Below, in pieces: positions 31,441 to 40,111 of a DNA stretch of 41,204 bases. Where the stretch lies: positions 1-41,204 of the forward strand of contig UQUV01000028.1 of the NCBI GenBank assembly GCA_900544305.1, written 5' to 3'. Position 1 is the first letter of the stretch. Each line of letters starts with the position of its first letter. The position numbers were made by a program, and so were the translations under genes. Origin of the DNA: an uncultured Porphyromonadaceae bacterium. Its GTDB lineage: Bacteria > Bacteroidota > Bacteroidia > Bacteroidales > Muribaculaceae. A model generated the notes under the pieces. That model saw only the letters and a program-made list of their open reading frames with translations. It had not been told where the DNA came from and made no database searches.

Positions 31441-32919
31441 CTAATAATCAATGGAAGGATTAGACAAACTTGGAGCATTATTCAACTGCTCGTAAGGAAT
31501 AGGATAATAAGTCTTGTCAGCAGTCCAACCCTTAGAGCCAAGAACTTCTGCAGCTTTTCCTGTACGTACGAGGTCCATATAACGTTCACCCCATTCGCAA
31601 GCCAATTCCATACGACGTTCGTCCAAAATCTGGTCTACAGTAGGTTGAGCACCAGAATCTTCAAATCCAGCACGTTTACGGATCTGATAGTAACCATAGC
31701 TACCATCTTTACCCAGACGAGCTTTAGCTTCGGCATTCATCAACAATACGTCGGCATAACGGAATACACGGATATTGTTACCTGAACCATATCCACGACC
31801 TTCCGGAGTTTCGTTCTTCGGAAGATAAGCCTTACCGTTCCATACATTTGTTGCAGTCGGGTTAGTTGCGCCGACAATGAAGTCTCCGCTCGGAGTAGTT
31901 TCGCCACCCTTCAAGAATGTAGTAGTAGCACGAACTGTTTCACCGCGGTCTTCAGCCCACTGAATGAATTCCGGTTCGAAACCGATGAATCCCCAACCAG
32001 AGATTGTACCAGTGTTAACCGGACCCTGGAATACGTAGAATTCACCCGGACGAACTTCGTCACCTGAACCAACACCGAAGTTTGTTACCTGAACTTCAAA
32101 CATAGATTCTTCGCAAAGCATACCGGCAGTCTTGAACAAGTTGTAGTAGTCAGGATACAAATCAAACTTACCGCTTGAGATGATATCGTCTGTCAAACGT
32201 TCAACTTCGCTATAATTGCCCATCTGCAAATTAACCTTAGCAGCAAGCATTTCAGCAGTAAATGCCGTTACAGCTCCAACATGTTCCATTTCTTTCGGAT
32301 GAACACGCGGCAACTTATTGATAGCATAGTCCAAATCTTCTTCCAACATATAGCGGTAAACACCGTCACGTTTCGTACGAGTCATGTCTGTCTGATTGTT
32401 GTCTGTGTAAAGAACAACATCACCGAAACATTGGGTCAAACGATAATAAGCGTAAGCACGCAAGAAACGGATTTCACCACAATATGTTTCATACTTCTTC
32501 ATGTCCTCTTCTGTAGTGATATTGGCTTTGAAGTTTTCCAAATCTTGCAAAGCTGAATTTGCAAAACGGATAATCTTGTAATGCTGGTTCCAAGTTTCGT
32601 TAAATCCCCACCATGCATTGTTGTAGATAAAACTTTCACCTATATCTACCAAGTCTGCCTGGTCGTCATGACGGCCTGACCAAACATCATCGTCACGAAC
32701 GATGAATGCAGCCCAAGAAATCCAGTGAGTACCACCGGTACGAACTTGTGCATATACACCGGATACCGGTTGGTACATGTTTGCCAAGTTAGTGTAGTCG
32801 ATACTTGCTTCCGGCACTTTATTTTCCGGTGCCTTATTAAGAAAATCGCTACAAGATGTGCCACCGAGCAACATCATCGCCGGCAACATATATGCTAATG
32901 TTTTCTTTAAAAATTTCAT
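31441..32919 (-). CDS. susD: SusD/RagB family outer-membrane glycan-binding lipoprotein
   Basis: A 492-residue surface lipoprotein that caps the SusC barrel and binds glycan. The lipobox LGGTSC gives lipidated C23. The SusD fold is clear: an N-terminal TPR-like region with FLNKAPENKVPEASIDY, the conserved RFLRAYAYYRLTQCFGDVVLYTD near 151-175, and the C-terminal RRMELACEWGERYMDLVRTG and YPIPYEQLNNAPSLSNP segments. It follows susC by 27 nt. The symbol is used here as the generic family name; this is not necessarily the starch locus SusD. Confidence 0.95.
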   Translation of the reverse strand: MKFLKKTLAYMLPAMMLLGGTSCSDFLNKAPENKVPEASIDYTNLANMYQPVSGVYAQVRTGGTHWISWAAFIVRDDDVWSGRHDDQADLVDIGESFIYNNAWWGFNETWNQHYKIIRFANSALQDLENFKANITTEEDMKKYETYCGEIRFLRAYAYYRLTQCFGDVVLYTDNNQTDMTRTKRDGVYRYMLEEDLDYAINKLPRVHPKEMEHVGAVTAFTAEMLAAKVNLQMGNYSEVERLTDDIISSGKFDLYPDYYNLFKTAGMLCEESMFEVQVTNFGVGSGDEVRPGEFYVFQGPVNTGTISGWGFIGFEPEFIQWAEDRGETVRATTTFLKGGETTPSGDFIVGATNPTATNVWNGKAYLPKNETPEGRGYGSGNNIRVFRYADVLLMNAEAKARLGKDGSYGYYQIRKRAGFEDSGAQPTVDQILDERRMELACEWGERYMDLVRTGKAAEVLGSKGWTADKTYYPIPYEQLNNAPSLSNPSIDY

Positions 32920-32946
32920 TGTTTTTCGTTTTAAGTAGGTTATGGA

Positions 32947-35900
32947 TTAGAAATCAAGTTGAACACCGAAAGTATAAGTTGCTGTCAAAGGATAAACTTC
33001 TGTATCCCATCCTTCCGGATCTGAAACTTCCGGAGTGAAGCTGTTAGCCTTGAATGTTGTGAACGGACGGTCAGCTGTCAAGCTCAAGCGGATGCCCGGC
33101 ATTGTGTAGCTACCCATTTTCACATTCTTGAAGCTGTAGCCCAAAGTGATGTTCTGAATACGGAAATAGTCGGATTTTTCAACAAAATAAGAGCTAATCA
33201 TCTGGTCGCTCACGTTCCAACCCTTAGTCAAACCTTTAGCTGACGGATGTGTGTTGGAAGTTCCTTCACCGTGCCAACGGTTTTCATATGTATCCATATC
33301 GAAGTTGTAGTGTGAGTCAGCGTAACGCAAAGAACGTTTGCGGTTCCACAATTCGCCACCTACCTGACCGTATGTAGTCATTGAGAAGTCGAAGTTCTTA
33401 TAGCTGAAACCAAGGTTGAAACCATAAGTGAAGTCAGGAACATAAGAACCAAGAATCTGACGGTCAGAGCCATCAAGTTTGTTATCACCGTTTACATCTT
33501 CATAACGAAGGTCACCCGGTTCCAAACCGTTTGCTACAGCGATCGGATCTGCTTCAATTTCTGCCTGGTTCTGATAAACACCGATTACTTTGTATCCGAA
33601 GTAAGAGTTCATCTTTTCACCTACCATGTTAGTAGTCTTACCACCCTTGATATATTCCAAGTTACCGTCAAGTGACTTCACTTCATTGTGCAAGTAAGCC
33701 AAGTTAGCGCCTACATAATAGCTGAAATCACCGATATTGTCGTGCCAGTTCAAAGACAAGTCAACACCTGTATTGAGAATCTTACCAGTGTTCTTGGCAA
33801 TACCATAGTTTGTCATCGGGATTGTCGGAGAAACAACTGCATTGTCAGTCATACGATAGTACCAGTCAACATCTACATCAAAGCGGTTGTTCAAAGTTGT
33901 AAAGTTGAAACCAACGTTTGTTTCATCAACAACTTCCCAACGCAACCAGCTGTAATATGTTGCATTCTGCCAACCCGGAACAACAACACCTGCATTAGAG
34001 CCATAATTTCCAAAGATACCAGAAGCATCGTTACCAGTTGTAATAGATGCGAAACCGTCGCTTGCAGCTACCTTGTCGTTACCAAGACGACCCCAGCTTG
34101 CACGAAGTTTAAAGTAGTCGAATACGTTCTGAGAGCTCATGAAATCTTCCTGAGTCAATACCCAAGCTGCACCAACTGATGGGAAATAACCCCATTTTTC
34201 CTGATACTTGGAAGAACCATCAGCACGCATTGTGAACATCAACAGATATTTACCAGCAAAGTCGTAGTTCAAACGAGTGAAGAAAGACAAACCATTGTAA
34301 GTCCAACCACCATCACCGAGCGTACGGCCTTCAGTATTACCATTTACCAAATACATGTATTCATCTGCACCTTCAGGAATGTTAGTTACATTACCCCACA
34401 GGTTACGATAGTTTTCCTGACGCATAGAGTGACCGACCATTGCACCAAACTTGTGCTGTCCCCATTGATCATTATAAGTCAAGGTATTATCCCAAATTGA
34501 CTTGTAGTAATTTGAATTTTCTTTTTTCAATGAGTTGGTTTCATTCTTTTGCCAAGAGCTGATGTTATAAGTCGGAGTAAATGTGCGACCCTTCACCAAT
34601 GAGAAGTCATAGCTGTAGCTTGTCTTGAAGCTCAATTTGTCAGGAATGAAATTCAACTGAGCATAGAAGTTGGAAAGTACCTGATAAGTCTCGTTGCGAG
34701 AATCATAATAATTGGCAGTTGCAACCGGATTGTACAAGTTTGCAGAAACACCAAGATCTTGCGGTGTAGCATATTTGTCACCATCCATTACCGGAATAAT
34801 ACCCGGCATGTTATAAGCCTGCTGCCAAGCTGCATTGTTAGGCAACTGTTGGTTTGAGTTGCTGAAAACTCCATTGAAGCCGACTTTCAACCAGTTTGTT
34901 GCATCATAATCCAACGCAGCACGGAAGTTAGTACGACGGTAGTAGTTTTCAACATCCATGATACCATCTTGTGACAAATAGCTCAGACCTACAGAATAAG
35001 TAGCGTTTTCGCTACCGCCGCTGATGCTCAAGCTGTGGTTGGTAATCATGGCTGTGCGGAGCAATTCGTCATACCAGTCAGTGTCAGCGTTGTACTGGTT
35101 AGCTTCATAGTTGCCGCCCCACTTTTCAATTGACTTCTTCAAGTAATCGCTGTAGATATCTTCACCTGCTTCGCGAAGCATTTCTGCATACTGGCTTGAA
35201 TTTGTCATTTCCAACACGTTAGTAGCTTGTTGGATACCAACGTAACCATTGTAAGTGATTTGAGCTTTTTGGTTGCGGCGACCCTTCTTGGTAGTGATGA
35301 TAACAACACCGTTTGCTGCACGCACACCATAGATAGCAGCTGCAGAAGCATCCTTCAGGATAGACATTTCCTGAATATCAGCATTGTTCAAGAAGTTGAT
35401 GTTGTCATAGAACATGCCGTCAACAACATACAAAGGAGTTGAATCAGAGAAAGAGCCGACACCACGAATCTTAACTGTAGGACCAGCACCCGGTGTACCA
35501 GAGTTAACGATATTCACACCCGGAACTTTACCTTGCAACGCTGACATCGGAGAAGATGTAGGTTGCGCAATCAAATCGTCACCCTTTACAACAGCAATAG
35601 GAGCTGTCAAGTCTTTAGCTTTTGCTGCACCGTAACCGATAACAACAATTTCTTCAAGATTCTGGGAATCTTCCTTCAACGTAATGTTAATTTCAGACTT
35701 TCCCGACACTTTCACTTCCTGTGTCTGCATACCTATATAAGTATAGGTGATAACTGCATTTGCAGGAACATTTGTTAACACATAGTTACCGTCGAAATCG
35801 GTAGCTGTTACAATTGAAGAGCCATTTACTTTTACTGTGGCTCCAATCACCGGTGTGTTGGTTTCGTCAACCACCGTACCTTTCACTGTCTGTGTCTGCT

Positions 35901-35964
35901 GCGCAAGCATTGCCAACGGAGAGAACAGCACTAACAGCAAAAAAGTCAAAATTTGCTTTCTCAT
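32947..35964 (-). CDS. susC: SusC/RagA family TonB-linked outer-membrane receptor
   Basis: A 1005-residue TonB-dependent transporter that imports oligosaccharides across the outer membrane. Signal peptide 1-21 (ending MLAQQ), carboxypeptidase-regulatory-like domain (about 25-105, VKGTVVDETNTPVIGATV), TonB-box-containing linker EEIVVIGYGAAKAKDLTAPI, plug domain (about 125-235) with KIRGVGSF and LKDASAAAIYGVRAANGVVIITTKKG, and a 22-strand barrel ending in FGVQLDF. It heads the operon susC-susD-GH43-GH144-GH3 and is divergent from the one-component regulator. The likely promoter lacks a -33 box, which fits activation by that regulator. Confidence 0.96.
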   Translation of the reverse strand: MRKQILTFLLLVLFSPLAMLAQQTQTVKGTVVDETNTPVIGATVKVNGSSIVTATDFDGNYVLTNVPANAVITYTYIGMQTQEVKVSGKSEINITLKEDSQNLEEIVVIGYGAAKAKDLTAPIAVVKGDDLIAQPTSSPMSALQGKVPGVNIVNSGTPGAGPTVKIRGVGSFSDSTPLYVVDGMFYDNINFLNNADIQEMSILKDASAAAIYGVRAANGVVIITTKKGRRNQKAQITYNGYVGIQQATNVLEMTNSSQYAEMLREAGEDIYSDYLKKSIEKWGGNYEANQYNADTDWYDELLRTAMITNHSLSISGGSENATYSVGLSYLSQDGIMDVENYYRRTNFRAALDYDATNWLKVGFNGVFSNSNQQLPNNAAWQQAYNMPGIIPVMDGDKYATPQDLGVSANLYNPVATANYYDSRNETYQVLSNFYAQLNFIPDKLSFKTSYSYDFSLVKGRTFTPTYNISSWQKNETNSLKKENSNYYKSIWDNTLTYNDQWGQHKFGAMVGHSMRQENYRNLWGNVTNIPEGADEYMYLVNGNTEGRTLGDGGWTYNGLSFFTRLNYDFAGKYLLMFTMRADGSSKYQEKWGYFPSVGAAWVLTQEDFMSSQNVFDYFKLRASWGRLGNDKVAASDGFASITTGNDASGIFGNYGSNAGVVVPGWQNATYYSWLRWEVVDETNVGFNFTTLNNRFDVDVDWYYRMTDNAVVSPTIPMTNYGIAKNTGKILNTGVDLSLNWHDNIGDFSYYVGANLAYLHNEVKSLDGNLEYIKGGKTTNMVGEKMNSYFGYKVIGVYQNQAEIEADPIAVANGLEPGDLRYEDVNGDNKLDGSDRQILGSYVPDFTYGFNLGFSYKNFDFSMTTYGQVGGELWNRKRSLRYADSHYNFDMDTYENRWHGEGTSNTHPSAKGLTKGWNVSDQMISSYFVEKSDYFRIQNITLGYSFKNVKMGSYTMPGIRLSLTADRPFTTFKANSFTPEVSDPEGWDTEVYPLTATYTFGVQLDF

Positions 35965-36008
35965 TTTAAATTAATGGTTAGGTTATAAGGTAAATTTTGT
36001 TTGCACTG

Positions 36009-36016
36009 CAAAGTAA
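36009..36016 (-). promoter_or_regulatory. -7-like box of the susC operon promoter
   Basis: Minus-strand TTACTTTG, one mismatch from TAnnTTTG, 44 nt before the susC ATG. No TTTG is present at the -33 position, as expected for an activator-dependent promoter. Confidence 0.4.
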
Positions 36017-36048
36017 CGCACTAATATCTTCTTTAAAATTTTTTCATA

Positions 36049-36153
36049 CACTACGCGACTACTTTTATGTTGTATAACACTACGTTTTTACTACGTTTTT
36101 ATGAACTATAGTGCTTTCTTTTAACATTTTAGCTTATTACGTTTTCACTACGT
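36049..36153. promoter_or_regulatory. CTACG direct-repeat operator region
   Basis: Two 19-nt copies of (C/T)A(C/T)TACGTTTT(T/C)ACTACGT lie at 36078-36096 and 36135-36153, 16 of 19 positions alike and in the same direction. Within each, the two (C/T)TACG half-sites are 11 bp apart, one helical turn. A further CACTACG at 36049-36055 followed by GACTACT at 36057-36063 is nearest the susC promoter. The position just upstream of the susC -35/-33 region suggests binding by the divergent LuxR-type regulator. Confidence 0.6.
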
Positions 36154-36221
36154 CCAATATTTTTGACAAAAAATCTCCTTTTCTTCCGATTTTTACAAAA
36201 TTAAATATTACGGGCAATTTC

Positions 36222-36251
36222 TTGGTATTAAAAAAAGAATGCATATCTTTG
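36222..36251 (+). promoter_or_regulatory. promoter of the regulator operon
   Basis: TTG (36222-36224), 19 nt, TATCTTTG (36244-36251). It lies downstream of the open-frame start at 36239, which fixes the true start codon further downstream, at 36359. Confidence 0.62.
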
Positions 36252-36358
36252 TAAAATATAGGATACGGCCCGGCATAAACCATTTGAAACAACAAGTTTT
36301 TCACAGGTTCTGCCCTCGTCTACTCCTCCATGCTAAAATCTTAAAATCTCAACATACA

Positions 36359-39211
36359 ATGGCAAAACGAACCTTTGTTATTTTCATACTTTCACTACTT
36401 ATTTTCTGCACAAACGCTCCGGTTTATGCAGCACATTTCAAACCCATTGTCACAAACTTCACAACTGCGGATTATGGAGACAATGCCGGAAACCAGAACT
36501 GGTGCGGCACACAGGGGGCAAACGGTGAAATGTATTTTGCCAACAACAGAGGTGTGCTCATATATGACGGAGACCGATGGAGACAAGAAAAAATACCCAG
36601 CAACGCTCTGGTCAGAAGCGTATTTTATGACAACAACCGCATTTATGTCGGTTCATATGAAGAATTCGGATACTTCATTTATGACGAATACGGATATCTA
36701 CACTACCATTCACTAAGCGAAGGCATTAAGGCTATCAATGGCTCGCATAATGAAATATGGAATATCGTAAAAGTCGGAAATTTAATCTATTTCCAAGCGT
36801 TTTTCAAATATTATGTTTATGACGGAGAGAAAGTGCATGAAGGAAAGCGTGACATTCTCCCCCTTTATTTTCACAACATACATAATAGCCTATATACACA
36901 AATCACCGACGACGGCTACTATCGCTTTGACAACAATAAGCTGACCACCATCCTGACAGCCGAAGAACTTCAAGGCGACAGAATTGCCGCTGCCATTCCT
37001 TTGTCAGGCAATGAAGCTATTTTATGCGGCGAGAAAAACGGGCTGTACAAAATGACTGGCAATAAAGCTATACCGTTCCAAACTGAAATCGACGGTGAAC
37101 TTAGAGCAAGCGGGATAAACCGTGCCACTATCACCCAGGATTCACTATTGATTATTGGAACAATTCTGAACGGCATATTTGCCTTGGACTTGAACGGGAA
37201 AGTAAAATGGCACTACAACATAGAATCCGGCATTGTCAATGAATCAGTGTTGGGACTATACTGCGACCGCGACAACAATATTTGGGCAATGCTCGACACT
37301 GGAATTGCACTTATCCACTCCGGAGCACCTTTCCGAATCATGGTGCCCGAACGGGGAGAAAAGCAAATCGGCATGATTTACGATATCGAGTATAATGCCA
37401 ACTCCCTGCTGCTTGCATCCAACCAGGGCGTATTCAAATACAATATCGGCAGCGGAAAAATTCAGATGCTCCCGCAGTTCAGCGGACAGAACTGGCATAT
37501 CACAACCGTTGACGACCAGACTTTCATCGGTAACAATGCCAGAACCTACATATTGGACAAAAATGACAACGCGGAAGCCATCCCGGGAACGACAAGCAGC
37601 AGCACGCGGCTCATCCGCTGTAACATACACGGGCAGGACATTCTACTGGAATCATCCTACTCCGAACTCCGCATTTACAAAAAGCGTAACGGCAGATGGG
37701 AAATGAGCAACAAAGTGGCTAACTTTTCAGCCCCGATACGCCACATTGAAGTAGACCAAAGCGGCACAATATGGGCATCCAACATGATACATGGCATATA
37801 CCGCATTGAACTGGACAGCAACCTGAAGACAGCCAAATCGTCCACCTATTTCAAACAGCTGGATGACTCCATCTGCTCAATAGACCATATTATGAAGATT
37901 CGGGGAAGAATTGTATTTTCCGACAACGAACGCCTCTACACCTACGACGACATCACGCAGAAAATAATTCCATACGATCTGCTGAATTCCGCCTTGCTTT
38001 CATCGAAAAACATCCATTCGGCAACAAGGGTAACCAACGACAGTTTCTGGCTGTCGGGCAAGGACGGATATTCCCTACTCAAGTACGAAGGCAACAAATT
38101 CATTGTTCAGCAATACATACCGTTGAATCTCTTCACCATGCAGAACAATGAAAACAACGACATGATTTGCGTGCACGGCGATGTAGCATACTTCAACATG
38201 AACAATGCCGTTGCCAAATACCAAATGAATGACAGCAGCGAAACGGACTGGAAAATACCGAACTTGACCTTCTCAAAAGTCTCGTTTACGACCAAAGACG
38301 GTGTCATTACCAAACTGCCAATCAGTGGCGACAAGTCAAACCCGACTGTTACCAACGGAAACGTAGAGTTCATACTCTCATTCCCTAACTACAACAAAGA
38401 ACTTGTTCTTTTCAAATTCCATCTGACAGGAGAAACAGACATATACACAGTTAAGAATACACCGGAAATCACATACTCGGACTTGGATTTCGGCACATAC
38501 CAACTGGAAGTGACAGCCTGTAATTCCCTTGAGGAAACTGTTGGAAAAACTGTCTACTACTTCACCGTACCCCGTCCGTTCTACATTTCTACACTGGCCA
38601 TCATTCTCTATATTATAATCCTTGCTACAGCCATATTCTTCATATCAAAATGGAGAACTGAAAAGGCTTTGACCAAGAAACGAAAAGAATACGAGGCAGA
38701 ACGCAACATTCAGAACATAAAAATGCTGGAACAGGAAAAACTGATTGCCGAACAGCAGCAACAGATTCTGAAAACAGAATTGTCAACCAAAAGCAAGGAA
38801 CTGGCAAGCATGGCTCTTGACGTATATTCAAAAGAGAAAGTAATCGAAAGTCTCAAAGATTCCATGCTGACACAGAAAGCCAAAGGCGGCATTTCACAAA
38901 AAGACATGGACGTTTTGCTAAAAAAGATAGAATCAAATGTGAGCAATCTGGAATTCTGGAATATCTATCAAAAGAATTTCGACCTCATCCACGACCATTT
39001 CTTCCGCAATCTGCGAGACCGCTACCCTGCCCTAACGGCAAGCGACCTGAAATTCTGTGCACTGTTGCGGCTGAATTTGTCGACAAAAGACATCGCTAAA
39101 TTTACAAACCTGACCATACGTGGAGTGGAAGCCGCACGCTACAGGCTTCGCAAAAAATTCGGACTTAACGAAAAGGATTCCCTCATTGAATTTTTAATTG
39201 ATTTTAAATAA
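36359..39211 (+). CDS. transmembrane one-component regulator with beta-propeller sensor and LuxR-type HTH (SusR-like)
   Basis: A 950-residue inner-membrane transcription activator of the kind that senses glycan in the periplasm and controls an adjacent susC/susD locus. The signal or anchor segment is residues 1-24 (ending VYAAH). Residues about 30-630 form propeller repeats of the two-component-regulator type; a Y_Y_Y-like Ig domain is at about 640-735 and a transmembrane helix at about 740-765. A coiled coil (about 770-840) and a cytoplasmic LuxR-type HTH (895-950, SDLKFCALLRLNLSTKDIAK then GVEAARYRLRKKFGL) follow. There is no histidine kinase or receiver, so it is not a hybrid two-component protein. 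The start at 36359 is chosen because the promoter lies after an earlier in-frame ATG at 36239. Confidence 0.88.
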   Translation: MAKRTFVIFILSLLIFCTNAPVYAAHFKPIVTNFTTADYGDNAGNQNWCGTQGANGEMYFANNRGVLIYDGDRWRQEKIPSNALVRSVFYDNNRIYVGSYEEFGYFIYDEYGYLHYHSLSEGIKAINGSHNEIWNIVKVGNLIYFQAFFKYYVYDGEKVHEGKRDILPLYFHNIHNSLYTQITDDGYYRFDNNKLTTILTAEELQGDRIAAAIPLSGNEAILCGEKNGLYKMTGNKAIPFQTEIDGELRASGINRATITQDSLLIIGTILNGIFALDLNGKVKWHYNIESGIVNESVLGLYCDRDNNIWAMLDTGIALIHSGAPFRIMVPERGEKQIGMIYDIEYNANSLLLASNQGVFKYNIGSGKIQMLPQFSGQNWHITTVDDQTFIGNNARTYILDKNDNAEAIPGTTSSSTRLIRCNIHGQDILLESSYSELRIYKKRNGRWEMSNKVANFSAPIRHIEVDQSGTIWASNMIHGIYRIELDSNLKTAKSSTYFKQLDDSICSIDHIMKIRGRIVFSDNERLYTYDDITQKIIPYDLLNSALLSSKNIHSATRVTNDSFWLSGKDGYSLLKYEGNKFIVQQYIPLNLFTMQNNENNDMICVHGDVAYFNMNNAVAKYQMNDSSETDWKIPNLTFSKVSFTTKDGVITKLPISGDKSNPTVTNGNVEFILSFPNYNKELVLFKFHLTGETDIYTVKNTPEITYSDLDFGTYQLEVTACNSLEETVGKTVYYFTVPRPFYISTLAIILYIIILATAIFFISKWRTEKALTKKRKEYEAERNIQNIKMLEQEKLIAEQQQQILKTELSTKSKELASMALDVYSKEKVIESLKDSMLTQKAKGGISQKDMDVLLKKIESNVSNLEFWNIYQKNFDLIHDHFFRNLRDRYPALTASDLKFCALLRLNLSTKDIAKFTNLTIRGVEAARYRLRKKFGLNEKDSLIEFLIDFK

Positions 39212-39218
39212 TATTTCT

Positions 39219-40103
39219 ATGAAAACCAACTCAATCATTTCTTTTGCATGCGCCATCACTCTGATGGCCTGCAGCAACGGTAACAAAGCGGTAACAACAG
39301 ACGGCCACAACGCCGAGAACTCACTTGATTACGAAGGAACCTACTACGGGGTGCTTCCCGCAGCCGACTGTCCGGGAATCAACGTGACACTTACATTAAA
39401 CAAAGACAAATCGTACACAATTGTCAACGACTATATCGAACGGTCGTCATATACAGAAAAAGGAACATACGAAGTCAATGAAAACACCCTCACACTTGTC
39501 ACGGAGAAGAACGACAGCTCTTTCTATAAAATTGGAGAGAACACACTGCAAATGCTTGACCGGGAAAAGAAGGTAATTGAATCGCCGTTCAGCGACATGT
39601 ATTTTCTCCGCAAGCCGACTACAGTCAAAACTCTGACTTCCGGAAAATACAGCTTCGATATCCAACAGGCCGGCGACATGCTGCGCATCGTTCCTTCGGG
39701 ACTGGAAATCGACAATACGCCAATGACACAAAACATCATGGGCTACACACTTACCGGCATGGAAATAGCCGACCTCAATTCCGACACATATCCTGAAGTA
39801 CTGCTGTTCCTTACCTCGGACGGTAGTGGAAGCTATGTCAACATTATCGGATATTCCGTAAACAACGGAAAATCAATCAGCCAAATCCATGTGCCGGAAC
39901 TAAGCGGGAAAGCATCGGAAGGATATATGGGACACGACTCCATTGCCGTTGAGAACAATGTCCTGTACAGAATATTCCCAATCTACAAAGAAAAGGACTC
40001 CAATGCCAATCCTACAGGCGGAACTCGCAAATTGAGCTATAAGCTGACTGACGGCGAAAGCTGCCGCATTTTAGAGATTGCTGAAATTTCGAATAATAAA
40101 TAA
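39219..40103 (+). CDS. lipoprotein with NlpE-N-like and PliI-like domains
   Basis: A 294-residue lipoprotein. Lipobox ITLMAC, with lipidated C18. Residues about 35-130 resemble the NlpE N-terminal barrel (YEGTYYGVLPAADCPGINVTLTL, then KGTYEVNENTLTL). Residues about 130-290 resemble PliI, a periplasmic inhibitor of I-type lysozyme: ADLNSDTYPEVLLFLTSDGSGSY, GYMGHDSIAV and FPIYKEKDSNANPTGGTRKLSYKL. The start is the ATG 7 nt after the regulator stop; an earlier in-frame codon lies inside the regulator gene. Its role here is unknown; envelope-stress sensing or lysozyme defence is suggested by the families, not shown. Confidence 0.78.
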   Translation: MKTNSIISFACAITLMACSNGNKAVTTDGHNAENSLDYEGTYYGVLPAADCPGINVTLTLNKDKSYTIVNDYIERSSYTEKGTYEVNENTLTLVTEKNDSSFYKIGENTLQMLDREKKVIESPFSDMYFLRKPTTVKTLTSGKYSFDIQQAGDMLRIVPSGLEIDNTPMTQNIMGYTLTGMEIADLNSDTYPEVLLFLTSDGSGSYVNIIGYSVNNGKSISQIHVPELSGKASEGYMGHDSIAVENNVLYRIFPIYKEKDSNANPTGGTRKLSYKLTDGESCRILEIAEISNNK

Positions 40104-40111
40104 GAACTATC

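Larger units (their letters stand above)
35965..36358. other. divergent regulatory region between susC and the regulator
   Basis: 394 nt without a gene. It holds the susC -7-like box (36009-36016), CTACG repeats (36049-36153), the regulator promoter (36222-36251) and about 100 nt of regulator leader. It is strongly A/T-rich. Confidence 0.6.

Noticed and set aside
36239..36358. 40-residue N-terminal extension of the regulator
   Set aside because: It begins inside the promoter (36222-36251) and would put a basic stretch in front of the signal peptide that starts MAKRTFVIFIL.
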